Below are positions 34,705 to 42,204 of a stretch of DNA of 64,000 nucleotides, piece by piece. The notes under the pieces are model-generated. The model did not search any database. It was not told the origin of the DNA and saw nothing but the letters and a program-made list of their open reading frames with translations. Made by a program: the position numbers and the translations under genes. This stretch comes from Lentilitoribacter sp039986595. GTDB lineage: Bacteria > Pseudomonadota > Alphaproteobacteria > Rhizobiales > Rhizobiaceae. The stretch covers positions 620,001 through 684,000 of the forward strand of contig JBDWQJ010000004.1 of NCBI GenBank assembly GCA_039986595.1. Reading direction: 5' to 3'. Every line of letters starts with the position of its first letter. Position 1 is the first letter of the stretch.

Positions 34705-34754
34705 AGAAAATAAAAAAACGACACTTCCATCTGATTGATTAAAAGCGCCGTTTT
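34705..34754 (-). terminator. Probable terminator after asd
   Basis: On the minus strand AAAACGGCGC pairs over 10 bp (two G-U) with GTGTCGTTTT around a 20-nt loop and is followed by a T-rich tract (TTTATTTT). It lies 26 nt past the asd stop and would end the asd transcript before the lytic transglycosylase gene. Confidence 0.55.
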
Positions 34755-34779
34755 AATATGAATTGAGAATGATCGGTAT

Positions 34780-35805
34780 TTATGATTTTGCTTTAATCAA
34801 ACCACGATTTACCAATAGCTCAGCGATTTGAACCGTATTTAATGCAGCGCCTTTGCGTAAGTTGTCGGATACAACCCAAATGTTTAAGCCATTTTCAACA
34901 GTTGCATCTTCGCGGATACGAGAGATGTAGGTCGCATCTTCACCCGCGCATTCATATGGGGTGACATAGCCACCATCTTCGTGTTTATCGACAACTAGAC
35001 AACCTGGCGCTTCGCGCAGAATATCGCGCGCTTCATCGGCTGTAATTTCGTTTTCAAACTCGATGTTGATTGATTCAGCATGCCCAATGAACACAGGGAC
35101 ACGAACCGCTGTGCAAGTCACTTTGATTTTTGGATCTAGCATTTTCTTAGTTTCTGCCAGAACTTTCCATTCTTCTTTGGTGTATCCATCTTCCATAAAG
35201 ACATCGATATGTGGAATGGCGTTGAATGCGATGCGTTTTGTAAACACGTTGTTTTCAATCGGATCTGCAACGAATACCGCGCGACTTTGGTTAAACAACT
35301 CATCCATACCGTCTTTACCGGCGCCTGATACAGACTGGTAAGTCGAAACAACAATACGTTTGATGTTTGCTTTATCGTGAAGCGGTTTTAGTGCGACAAC
35401 CAATTGAGCTGTTGAGCAGTTTGGGTTGGCAATGATGTTCTTTTTGGTAAATCCATCAATCGCTTCAGGGTTTACTTCAGGAACGATCAAAGGAACTTCA
35501 GCGTCATAACGCCAGGCGGATGAATTATCGATAACGACACAACCTTGCGCGCCGATTTTTGGTGACATCTTTTTAGATACCGAACCACCAGCTGACATGA
35601 GGCAAATGTCAGTTGTAGAAAAGTCGTGGGCTTCAAGATTTTTAACAACAAGCGTCTTATCTCCATAAGATACTTCTCTGCCAACAGACCGCGAAGACGC
35701 GAGTGGAATGATTTCAGATGCGGGAAAGCCACGCTCTTCGAGAATATTGAGCATTTCGCGCCCAACATTGCCAGTAGCACCGGCGATTGCAATTTTAAAA
35801 CTCAT
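34780..35805 (-). CDS. asd: Aspartate-semialdehyde dehydrogenase
   Basis: Reduces aspartyl phosphate to aspartate semialdehyde on the way to lysine, methionine, threonine and diaminopimelate. I place the start at the ATG at 35803-35805 (341 residues), with AGGACA upstream. A GTG or ATG further out would add 12 residues from the leader. It has the Rossmann motif GATGNVG (9-15), SAGGSVSK, the catalytic Cys130 in NPNCSTAQLV and the GAGKDG segment. Upstream there is a palindromic element in its leader (35844-35904). Confidence 0.95.
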   Translation of the reverse strand: MSFKIAIAGATGNVGREMLNILEERGFPASEIIPLASSRSVGREVSYGDKTLVVKNLEAHDFSTTDICLMSAGGSVSKKMSPKIGAQGCVVIDNSSAWRYDAEVPLIVPEVNPEAIDGFTKKNIIANPNCSTAQLVVALKPLHDKANIKRIVVSTYQSVSGAGKDGMDELFNQSRAVFVADPIENNVFTKRIAFNAIPHIDVFMEDGYTKEEWKVLAETKKMLDPKIKVTCTAVRVPVFIGHAESINIEFENEITADEARDILREAPGCLVVDKHEDGGYVTPYECAGEDATYISRIREDATVENGLNIWVVSDNLRKGAALNTVQIAELLVNRGLIKAKS

Positions 35806-35843
35806 TTTGAATGTCCTGTCTCTCTCCGCATTCTTGACCACTT

Positions 35844-35904
35844 ACAACGTGGCCTCATCCCCGACTACCGGGGAGAGTGCGGCAGACGAGAGGTGTTACG
35901 TTGT
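35844..35904. repeat. Palindromic element in the asd leader
   Basis: Outer arms ACAACGT (35844-35850) and ACGTTGT (35898-35904) are perfectly complementary. Inside them CCTC (35853-35856) faces GAGG (35889-35893 region), and CCCCG-ACTAC-CGGGG (about 35859-35873) makes a central stem. It is GC-rich against AT-rich surroundings and can form a cruciform or a long RNA hairpin. It starts about 40 bp upstream of the asd start codon. Size and symmetry recall the intergenic palindromic repeats and small MITEs of rhizobia; no second copy was seen in this window. Confidence 0.5.
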
Positions 35905-36042
35905 TTTTGTCGTCTTGATTGCCGTTTTGGCGATGGAATTTGAAAAAGAGAATTGCGCTGCAGACAAGCTGATGCTTGCTACATTCATCAAATTTAAATT
36001 TTGCAATTCAATTGAAGTCATTACAATTCTTTTTCTTACCTA
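35905..36042. other. Gene-free stretch between asd leader and terminator
   Basis: Together with the palindrome and the terminator this makes the 301-nt gap 35806-36106. The only open frames are unsupported. The sequence from 35985 to 36040 is very AT-rich, with AATTTAAATTTTGCAATTC-type runs, and may hold the asd promoter on the minus strand or start a short plus-strand RNA that ends at the terminator at 36043. I see no more. Confidence 0.3.
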
Positions 36043-36068
36043 TCGGGGCGGTTAATGCCCCGATTTTT
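36043..36068 (+). terminator. Rho-independent terminator with no plus-strand gene
   Basis: TCGGGGC (36043-36049) pairs with GCCCCGA (36057-36063) around a 7-nt loop, followed by TTTTT on the plus strand. On the minus strand no T-run follows, only AGGTAAGAAAAAG. Both neighbouring genes (leuB, asd) are on the minus strand, so a plus-strand terminator here is unexplained; it could also be a weak leuB terminator. Confidence 0.65.
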
Positions 36069-36106
36069 AATAAGAGTCAATCTAGCTTAATGCGTTAAAT
36101 GAAGGA

Positions 36107-37216
36107 TTAACCCAATAGAGATGCATATTCAGCCAAGATTGCATCACCCATCTCACTTGTTGAGATCTGTGTAGCGCCTTCTGACATAATATCGCCAGTA
36201 CGTTTGCCAGTGTCCAATACGTTGGCAATAGCTTTTTCAACCATGTTTGCTTCATCAACCATGTTAAACGAATAACGAAGACACATTGCAAATGAAGAGA
36301 TCATGGCAATTGGGTTTGCAATGCCCTGGCCTGCAATATCAGGTGCTGAACCATGAACTGGTTCATAAAGCGCTTTACGGCTTCCGGTTTTTGCATCCGG
36401 TGCGCCAAGCGATGCTGATGGCAACATGCCAAGTGAACCTGTGAGCATTGCAGCAATATCAGAGAGCATATCACCAAACAGGTTGTCACAGACTATTACA
36501 TCAAACTGTTTTGGCCAGCGAACAAGCTGCATACCGCCAGCATCAGCTAACATGTGGCTTAATTCAACATCTGAATAATTTGCGCCATGAGTGGCTGTTA
36601 CAACTTCATTCCATAGAACGCCGGATTTCATCACATTGCGTTTTTCCATGGAGCAAACTTTGTTTTGGCGGGTGCGTGCCATTTCAAATGCAACACCTGA
36701 AATACGCTCAATTTCATATGTGTCATAAACTTGCGTATCAATACCGCGTTTTTGGCCATTACCAAGATCGATGATCTCTTTTGGCTCACCGAAATAAACA
36801 CCACCGGTTAATTCGCGAACGATCAGAATATCAAGACCTTCAACAACTTCTGGCTTTAGTGAAGATGAATTTGCCAGCGCTGGGTAACAGATCGCCGGGC
36901 GAAGATTGGCAAAAAGCTCCATATCTTTACGCAAACGTAACAATCCAGCTTCTGGACGTGCTTCATATGGAACATCATCCCATTTAGGTCCGCCAACAGC
37001 ACCAAATAGCACAGCATCAGCTGCCATGGCTTTATCCATGTCAGCATCCGAAATAGATTCTCCATGAGCATCATAAGCTGAGCCGCCAACAAGCCCTTCA
37101 TCTGTTTCAAAGCCCGTATTTTGTTTGTCATTCATAAATGTGATGAACTTACGAACTTCGTTCATGGCTTCAGGGCCAATGCCGTCACCTGGAAGAAGGA
37201 ATAATTTACGTGTCAT
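36107..37216 (-). CDS. leuB: 3-isopropylmalate dehydrogenase
   Basis: Oxidatively decarboxylates 3-isopropylmalate with NAD in leucine synthesis. The 369 residues begin MTRKLFLLPGDGIGPEAMNEV, with the GDGIGPE motif at 10-16. VRELTGGVYFG marks the specificity region for isopropylmalate; the YDTYEIERI and DNLFGDMLSDIAAML segments hold the metal-binding aspartates; GSAPDIAGQGIANP binds NAD. The ATG at 37216 has AGG 8-10 nt upstream. It follows the Rid-family gene by 36 nt, which in turn follows leuD, forming a minus-strand leuD-rid-leuB unit. Confidence 0.97.
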   Translation of the reverse strand: MTRKLFLLPGDGIGPEAMNEVRKFITFMNDKQNTGFETDEGLVGGSAYDAHGESISDADMDKAMAADAVLFGAVGGPKWDDVPYEARPEAGLLRLRKDMELFANLRPAICYPALANSSSLKPEVVEGLDILIVRELTGGVYFGEPKEIIDLGNGQKRGIDTQVYDTYEIERISGVAFEMARTRQNKVCSMEKRNVMKSGVLWNEVVTATHGANYSDVELSHMLADAGGMQLVRWPKQFDVIVCDNLFGDMLSDIAAMLTGSLGMLPSASLGAPDAKTGSRKALYEPVHGSAPDIAGQGIANPIAMISSFAMCLRYSFNMVDEANMVEKAIANVLDTGKRTGDIMSEGATQISTSEMGDAILAEYASLLG

Positions 37217-37252
37217 GGAAAATACCTATTCTATTTTGGTTGATTAAGTTGA

Positions 37253-37639
37253 TTATGAGCTTGTCTGGCGTAAGGCTGTGACCTCTATTTCAACTTTCAT
37301 CTCGGGTTTAATAAGGCCGGCCACAATCATGGTCGCTGCGGGTTGAATGCCTTTGAAGAAATCTCCCAGGATTGGGAAAACGATGTCGGCATATTCGGCC
37401 TTGGTGATGATGTAATTTGCTTTGATGATGTCAGAGCGTGCAAAGCCTGCATCTTTAATGGCTTGATCAATGGTTGCGAGGCAATTTAACGTCTGGTCAG
37501 AAATCGCCTCCGGCATAACCATGGTTTTATAGTCATAGCCGGTTGTGCCAGAAACAAAGCAAAAATCACCCTGAACAACAGCGCGCGAATAACCCGCTGT
37601 TTTTTCAAAATCTGATCCAGTTGAGATTAGATTTCGCAT
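37253..37639 (-). CDS. Rid (YjgF/YER057c/UK114) family protein without the catalytic arginine
   Basis: Archetypal RidA hydrolyses reactive enamine and imine intermediates released by PLP enzymes such as IlvA. This 128-residue protein has the family fold signatures (FVSGTTGYD, LNCLATIDQAIKDAGF, VEIEVTALR). Where RidA has an essential arginine (E. coli Arg105, motif PARS), this protein reads PAATM, so it belongs with the Rid subfamilies that lack the residue and probably has a different role. It is placed between leuD and leuB with GAGG before its ATG. A link to branched-chain metabolism is inferred from position alone. Confidence 0.85.
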   Translation of the reverse strand: MRNLISTGSDFEKTAGYSRAVVQGDFCFVSGTTGYDYKTMVMPEAISDQTLNCLATIDQAIKDAGFARSDIIKANYIITKAEYADIVFPILGDFFKGIQPAATMIVAGLIKPEMKVEIEVTALRQTSS

Positions 37640-37682
37640 GTCATATCCTCAAAGTGATTTTCTGGTGCATTGTGTTATATGC

Positions 37683-37715
37683 GTTACGCCCAAGTTACGC
37701 CCAAGTTACGCCCAG
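37683..37715. repeat. Three tandem 11-bp repeats at the leuD stop codon
   Basis: GTTACGCCCAA occurs at 37683-37693 and 37694-37704, and GTTACGCCCAG at 37705-37715. On the minus strand each unit reads TGGGCGTAAC, which is Trp-Ala-stop: the last codons of leuD are copied twice past the true stop. Replication slippage is the simple explanation. The protein is unaffected. Confidence 0.85.
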
Positions 37716-38311
37716 GGACGCGTATCACCCAATTTGCCTTCGTATGTGTCGATGGCTGCAGCTTTTTCTAAGGTAAGTGCAATATCATCAAGACCATTAA
37801 GCAAACAATGTTTGCGGAACGGGTCGATATCAAATGAAATTGTACCGCCATCTGGACCTTTGATTTGCTGACTTTCAAGATCAACAGTAAGTGTTGAGTT
37901 TGAACCGCGCTCTGCATCATCAAGAAGTTTTTCAAGCTCTTCAGCTGTGACAACAATTGGTAGGATGCCATTTTTGAAACAGTTATTGTAGAAAATGTCT
38001 GCAAAGCTTGTTGAGATCACGCAGCGAATACCAAAATCTAGCAAAGCCCATGGCGCATGTTCACGAGATGAACCACAACCAAAGTTATCGCCAGCAACTA
38101 GAATTTCAGCATTGCGATAAGCTGGTTTGTTAAGTACAAAATCGGGCTTTTCAGAGCCATCTTCGTTAAAACGAGATTCGGCAAAAAGACCAACAGATAG
38201 ACCTGTGCGTTTAATAGTTTTGAGGTAATCTTTTGGAATGATCATGTCTGTGTCAATGTTGATGACAGGATAAGGTGCTGCAACACCAGTGAGCGTTGTG
38301 AATTTTTCCAT
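37706..38311 (-). CDS. leuD: 3-isopropylmalate dehydratase small subunit
   Basis: Forms the swivelling domain of isopropylmalate isomerase with LeuC (not in the window). I start at the ATG at 38309-38311 (201 residues, MEKFTTLTGVAAPYPVINID); longer readings add residues without family support. TDMIIPKDYLKTIKRTG and DNFGCGSSREHAPWAL, the substrate-binding loop, are exact family signatures. The gene ends RPWA-stop, and this end has been duplicated as tandem repeats. It is first in the leuD-rid-leuB unit. Confidence 0.95.
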   Translation of the reverse strand: MEKFTTLTGVAAPYPVINIDTDMIIPKDYLKTIKRTGLSVGLFAESRFNEDGSEKPDFVLNKPAYRNAEILVAGDNFGCGSSREHAPWALLDFGIRCVISTSFADIFYNNCFKNGILPIVVTAEELEKLLDDAERGSNSTLTVDLESQQIKGPDGGTISFDIDPFRKHCLLNGLDDIALTLEKAAAIDTYEGKLGDTRPWA

Positions 38312-38460
38312 TATTTTCATCCATATGAAGTTTGTAGCTGCGTTTACCAAACATATGTGAGAAAAAGAAGTGTTTTTTGAAATAAATAGCCATTTTCAGT
38401 GTTTTGATATCGTCAAGAACCGACTATTTGGTGCATGAGAAGATTAAAAAGTAGATAGAT

Positions 38461-39393
38461 ATGAGTGATAAAAGCCTGTCGAATATTAAGATCCCAGAAG
38501 CTGTGCGCCCCGTTCGGCCGCGACGGTCGGTGCTTTATGTGCCAGCTAATAACGAACGGGCGTTGGAGAAGTCACTTTCTTTGTCGTCCGATGTCATCAT
38601 TTATGATCTAGAAGACGCGATCTTACCTGCTCAGAAAGCCACCGCACGGGAAACTTTACGCGCATTTTTAAACGATAAGTTCCCAAATGGTGTCAAAGAC
38701 AGCAAAAAAGAGATCTTGATCCGAATAAATTCACTTTCCAGTGCATGGGGAAGCGAAGATTTGATAGCCGCGCGTGCGATCATGCCGTCTGCTATCTTAT
38801 TGCCGAAGGTTTCTGAAGCCGATGACATTATCGAGGTCAATGATGCGTTGATTGAAATGGATACTTCGCCAGATTTGCGTTTATGGGCAATGATTGAAAC
38901 TCCACGAGGTATTTTAAATGTCGCTTCGATCGCAAGATATGCCCGAACGCCTGGTACAAGACTAGATTGTTTTATTGCCGGAACGAATGATCTGGTCAAA
39001 GAAACGGGTGTTAAACCACAGGAAGGTCGCCCTTACCTATCCAATTGGCTCAGCCAAATTGTGTTGTCTGCTCGCGCTTATGGCCTTGATGTGATTGATG
39101 GCGTTTATAATGATTTTAAAGATGCATCCGGTTTTGAGCGGGAAAGCTTAGATGGCCGCTCGATGGGATTTGATGGCAAATCTCTCATTCATCCAAGCCA
39201 GATCAATTTTGCTAATGAAGCGTTTGGAATTGAAGAAGATGCATTAAACGAAGCTCAAGACATTATCGATGCATTCTCCGAAGCAAAGAATATTGATGCG
39301 GGTGTTATTCAACTCAACGGTAAAATGGTTGAGCGCCTTCATTTGGAAATGGCTGAAAAGCTTGTTGCAAAATCAAAATTGATATCAAATTAA
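38461..39393 (+). CDS. CitE-like CoA-ester lyase (HpcH/HpaI aldolase family)
   Basis: A 310-residue protein of the citrate lyase beta-subunit superfamily, which includes malyl-CoA, methylmalyl-CoA and citramalyl-CoA lyases. RRSVLYVPANNERALEK carries the substrate-phosphate-binding arginine region, SSDVIIYDLEDAILPAQK the metal-binding acidic residues, LWAMIETPRGILN the active-site Glu and FDGKSLIHPSQI the C-terminal CoA region. No citC, citF or citD gene is nearby, so it is a stand-alone lyase rather than a subunit of citrate lyase. The exact substrate cannot be fixed. A DUF1737 gene follows after 10 nt. Confidence 0.85.
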   Translation: MSDKSLSNIKIPEAVRPVRPRRSVLYVPANNERALEKSLSLSSDVIIYDLEDAILPAQKATARETLRAFLNDKFPNGVKDSKKEILIRINSLSSAWGSEDLIAARAIMPSAILLPKVSEADDIIEVNDALIEMDTSPDLRLWAMIETPRGILNVASIARYARTPGTRLDCFIAGTNDLVKETGVKPQEGRPYLSNWLSQIVLSARAYGLDVIDGVYNDFKDASGFERESLDGRSMGFDGKSLIHPSQINFANEAFGIEEDALNEAQDIIDAFSEAKNIDAGVIQLNGKMVERLHLEMAEKLVAKSKLISN

Positions 39394-39403
39394 GGTAATT
39401 ACA

Positions 39404-39610
39404 ATGAAGCTATATCGTTTTTTATCTGGACCGGATGATTCAAGTTTTTGTCACCGCGTAACAGATGCGTTGAATAAGGGATGGACCCTTCACGGATCGC
39501 CTGTTTATACGTTCAATCAGGCGGAAAACCATATGCAATGTGGTCAGGCTGTATGTAAAGACGTAGATGGCAAAACCTATTCGCCAGACATGAAATTGGG
39601 TGAACAATAA
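39404..39610 (+). CDS. DUF1737 domain protein
   Basis: A 68-residue protein matching DUF1737: MKLYRFLSGPDDSSFCHRVT with LNKGWTLHGSPVYTFN in the middle, the characteristic pattern of a leading Y-R-x-L-x-G and a G-W-x-L-x-G-x-P motif. The function of the family is unknown. It lies 10 nt after the CitE-like gene and may share its mRNA. Confidence 0.8.
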   Translation: MKLYRFLSGPDDSSFCHRVTDALNKGWTLHGSPVYTFNQAENHMQCGQAVCKDVDGKTYSPDMKLGEQ

Positions 39611-39694
39611 TCAACGCATCAAGTCAGCAAGATTTGTCAAACAAGGTAATGTTACGTCTTATTTGCGAGTGAAAATTGCGATAGGATACTGGTT

Positions 39695-40561
39695 ATGAAC
39701 AAACGACAAAATGCCCAACACCTTTGGGTCAATTATCATGATCGGATGGAACGCGTTACAGATTACATCCTTAATAACCTTGATAAAGACCTTGATCTAA
39801 TGGCCTTGGCAGATATTGCATGTTTATCACCCTATCATTGGCATCGTGTTTATGCCGGGATGACGGGTGAAACAATCACGCAAACAGTTAAGCGTCTCCG
39901 TTTACAGTTCGCGGGGCGTGATCTCATTTCGACTGATTTATCAATTGAAGATATTGGGAAACGTTACGGTTATCCCAATTTGCAATCCTTCACGCGCATT
40001 TTCGCAGACCATTTTGAAATGCCGCCGGGCGAGTATCGTCATCGCGGTTATCATACGGTTTATGATGTTCCAAGCACTGAAAGAGATGCAAAAATGTATG
40101 ATGTTGAGATTAAGACAATTGACGCTGTAACCCTTGCTGGCCTGCCGCATAAGGGGTCTTATATGGAAATTGGCGGTAAGTTTGAGCAAGCTGTTGGGCT
40201 CTGTATTGGCCAAGGCGCAATTCAAGATATGATTGCGATGATTGGGATTTATTATGACGACCCAGGCTCTGTTGCCGTTGATGAATTGCGATCATTTGCC
40301 GGCGCAGTTGTTAGTGATGACCAAAGCGTTGAGGCGCCGCTAGAGGTGTCAAAAATCGATGGTGGGAAATACGCTGTTTTGACCCATAAAGGGCCTTATG
40401 GCGAACTATCTAAAGCCTATACATGGTTTTATGGAAGTTGGATCCCTGAAGCAGGACACGAATTTGCAGATGCACCGCCATTTGAGAAATATCTCAATAG
40501 TCCTCGTGATACGGCGCCAAGTGAGTTGATCACTGAAATTCATGTGCCGTTGAAGAACTAG
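39695..40561 (+). CDS. AraC-family regulator with C-terminal GyrI-like domain
   Basis: The 288-residue protein has an N-terminal AraC-type double HTH (about 15-112): LDLMALADIACLSPYHWHRVYAGMTGETI and YGYPNLQSFTRIFADHFEMPPGEYR, cited by ends. It is joined by a short linker to a GyrI-like/effector-binding domain (about 130-285) with the usual GPYGELSKAYTWFYGSWIPEAG and DAPPFEKYLNSPRDTAPSELITEIHVPL features. This architecture resembles Rob and SoxS-like regulators of drug or stress response. The ATG at 39695 is preceded by ACTGGTT rather than a strong ribosome site. A small MGMT-like gene follows in 15 nt, its probable partner. Confidence 0.9.
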   Translation: MNKRQNAQHLWVNYHDRMERVTDYILNNLDKDLDLMALADIACLSPYHWHRVYAGMTGETITQTVKRLRLQFAGRDLISTDLSIEDIGKRYGYPNLQSFTRIFADHFEMPPGEYRHRGYHTVYDVPSTERDAKMYDVEIKTIDAVTLAGLPHKGSYMEIGGKFEQAVGLCIGQGAIQDMIAMIGIYYDDPGSVAVDELRSFAGAVVSDDQSVEAPLEVSKIDGGKYAVLTHKGPYGELSKAYTWFYGSWIPEAGHEFADAPPFEKYLNSPRDTAPSELITEIHVPLKN

Positions 40562-40576
40562 ATTGGAACTGATGCA

Positions 40577-40996
40577 ATGGGTAAATCTGTAGTTAGCTGG
40601 AGTGAAAAATATGAGATTGCGAATGCTAAAGGTCATGAAATAAAACCTGTCAATAAAGATATGATGGGCATGAAAGCTGGCCAAAAGATGCTCATCGCAA
40701 CTCCTGAAATGGTGGCAGAAATTATTGCCGCCATTCCACAAGGACAGATCAAGGACACCAGTTTTTTGCGTGCGGAATTGGCAAAGCAGACAAATGTTGA
40801 TGTTGTGTGCCCGCTTACAACCGGTATCTTTGTAAGGATAATCTGTGAAGCTTCAAATGAGGATGTTCAAAATGGTGCGAGCTTGTCTGAAGTGACACCG
40901 TTTTGGCGCGTTTTGGGTGAAAAAGCACCGGTTCGAAAGAAGTTATCCTTTGATCTTGAGCCTTATCTTACGCAGCAGCTCAACGAAGCTGCGTAA
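40577..40996 (+). CDS. MGMT-like (alkyltransferase-like) protein of unknown function
   Basis: A 139-residue protein. Its middle segment (MVAEIIAAIPQGQIKDTSFL, then CPLTTGIFVRII and TPFWRVLGEK) follows the winged-helix pattern of O6-methylguanine methyltransferases, in which IPxG opens the DNA-binding helix pair and PCHRV holds the acceptor cysteine. Here the acceptor position reads PFWRV: no cysteine, so it cannot be a methyl acceptor and is closer to the alkyltransferase-like type. I recall a family with CPITTGIF and TPYWR motifs; its role is unknown. It lies 15 nt behind the AraC/GyrI gene. Confidence 0.6.
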   Translation: MGKSVVSWSEKYEIANAKGHEIKPVNKDMMGMKAGQKMLIATPEMVAEIIAAIPQGQIKDTSFLRAELAKQTNVDVVCPLTTGIFVRIICEASNEDVQNGASLSEVTPFWRVLGEKAPVRKKLSFDLEPYLTQQLNEAA

Positions 40997-41005
40997 GAAG
41001 ATGAC

Positions 41006-41518
41006 TTAAGCTTTATTGATCGTGGTTTTCCCTAGGGTGTAAATTCCATAGGCGGCTATGAGAAAAGCCAACCCCGAAAAGACAGTGCGTGTCTGGTTCC
41101 AAAATTGCCATTCTTTTGAATAATTTTGCCAAATTGATTGCGCCTCTTCTGGCGATAATGGCAATTGAACCAGCGCGAGCTGCTCGTTCATCGGTACATT
41201 GATCATAAATGTTAAAATTGCACCGCCGAATAGATATACCAAGCCTGAGCATGCAAATATCGCCGCTAGTTTTTTAAGCTTCATGGAGGCTGCAATACCA
41301 GCTGTTAAAAGTAGCGCTGGCGCGGTGCCAAAAAAGATAAACCCGAATATAATATTTCTCACCGATGCGTTCATGCCTTGCATGGCTTGAATGGCAACTT
41401 CGCTGGCAATTTGATCAAGCCCCCACATTGTTGAGCTAACCCAGGCATAGAAAAATCCAAATATGGCTGCGGCTAATAGCGTGGATATGAAAGCCGATGT
41501 TCTGAGCAGTATAGTCAT
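41006..41518 (-). CDS. DUF1772 (anthrone oxygenase-like) membrane protein
   Basis: A 170-residue protein from the ATG at 41516-41518, preceded by GGAG. It has about four hydrophobic segments (residues 5-27, 52-72, 82-104, 142-162). The pattern MTILLRTSAFISTLLAAAIFGFFYAW with MINVPMNEQLA (an N-P-x-N motif) and FWNQTRTVFSGLAFLIAAY marks DUF1772. The biochemical role is not established for most members. It is divergent from a TetR-type gene across 81 nt, with two identical-looking operators between, so TetR control is likely. Confidence 0.85.
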   Translation of the reverse strand: MTILLRTSAFISTLLAAAIFGFFYAWVSSTMWGLDQIASEVAIQAMQGMNASVRNIIFGFIFFGTAPALLLTAGIAASMKLKKLAAIFACSGLVYLFGGAILTFMINVPMNEQLALVQLPLSPEEAQSIWQNYSKEWQFWNQTRTVFSGLAFLIAAYGIYTLGKTTINKA

Positions 41519-41533
41519 GGTAATCTCCAAAAG

Positions 41534-41549
41534 CGTAATTTAGTGTACG
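41534..41549. promoter_or_regulatory. Operator-like repeat 1 between DUF1772 gene and tetR-type gene
   Basis: CGTAATTTAGTGTACG has CGTA and TACG ends in an imperfect dyad. It is 15/16 identical to the repeat at 41562-41577, 28 bp apart. It lies 16 bp upstream of the DUF1772 start, placed to block that promoter or leader. Confidence 0.6.
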
Positions 41550-41561
41550 TATTTACATATC

Positions 41562-41577
41562 CGTAATTTAATGTACG
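41562..41577. promoter_or_regulatory. Operator-like repeat 2 between DUF1772 gene and tetR-type gene
   Basis: CGTAATTTAATGTACG repeats the motif at 41534-41549 with one change, again with CGTA/TACG ends. It lies 23 bp upstream of the TetR-type start. The pair makes a likely autoregulatory operator set. Confidence 0.6.
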
Positions 41578-41599
41578 ATATCTGTCAAGTGAGGTGATT

Positions 41600-42193
41600 A
41601 TGCGTGAAAGTGCACAAAGAGAGCGGCGGCGGTTAATTGAAGAGGCCGCCTATGAGCTGATTGATGAAAAGGGCTATGATAATATTTCAATGCTCGCGAT
41701 TGCCAAGCGTGCGAAGGCCTCCAATGAAACGCTTTATCGATGGTATGGCGATAAAAAGGGTTTGTTTCAGGCGATGGTGATCCGCAATGCGGATGATGTT
41801 TATGAAAGCCTTGTTGAAGATCTTGATCGTCAACGTGATCCCATGCAGATCTTAGAAGATGTTAGTTTGAAGCTATTGCGGCTTTTATCGAGCGACCGTG
41901 CGATTGCTTTAAACCGTGCTGCAGCTGCTGATCCGAGCGGTGAACTTGGCAAAGCGTTGTCTCAAGTCGGTCGTGAACGTGTATTCCCTTCAATCACAAA
42001 AGTCCTTACTCAGATCAAAGAACAAGGGACATTTAGTGATTTGGAGATAGATGAATTAGGCAATCTCTATTTAAGTTTACTCATTGGCGATCTACAAATT
42101 CGACGCGCGATTGGTGTGATGCCTGTTCCCAGTGAAGCAGAATTGAAAACTAAAACGCGTAAGGCGTTGGATCATTTATTGAAGTTTGCGTAA
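41600..42193 (+). CDS. TetR/AcrR-family transcriptional regulator
   Basis: A 197-residue protein; the ATG at 41600 has GAGG at 41591-41594, better than the GTG at 41594. The N-terminal TetR HTH is seen in LIEEAAYELIDEKGYDNISMLAIAKRAKASNETLYRWYGDKKGLFQAM, at about residues 11-58. The C-terminal ligand domain is of the type LFQAMVIRNADDVYESL with a later ALDHLLKF tail. It is divergent from the DUF1772 gene, its probable target. Confidence 0.9.
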   Translation: MRESAQRERRRLIEEAAYELIDEKGYDNISMLAIAKRAKASNETLYRWYGDKKGLFQAMVIRNADDVYESLVEDLDRQRDPMQILEDVSLKLLRLLSSDRAIALNRAAAADPSGELGKALSQVGRERVFPSITKVLTQIKEQGTFSDLEIDELGNLYLSLLIGDLQIRRAIGVMPVPSEAELKTKTRKALDHLLKFA

Positions 42194-42204
42194 TTTTTGC
42201 GGGT

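Noticed and set aside
35708..36055. Plus-strand open frame of 115 codons across the asd leader
   Set aside because: It runs antisense into asd, has no ribosome site and reads through the palindromic element; composition is not protein-like.
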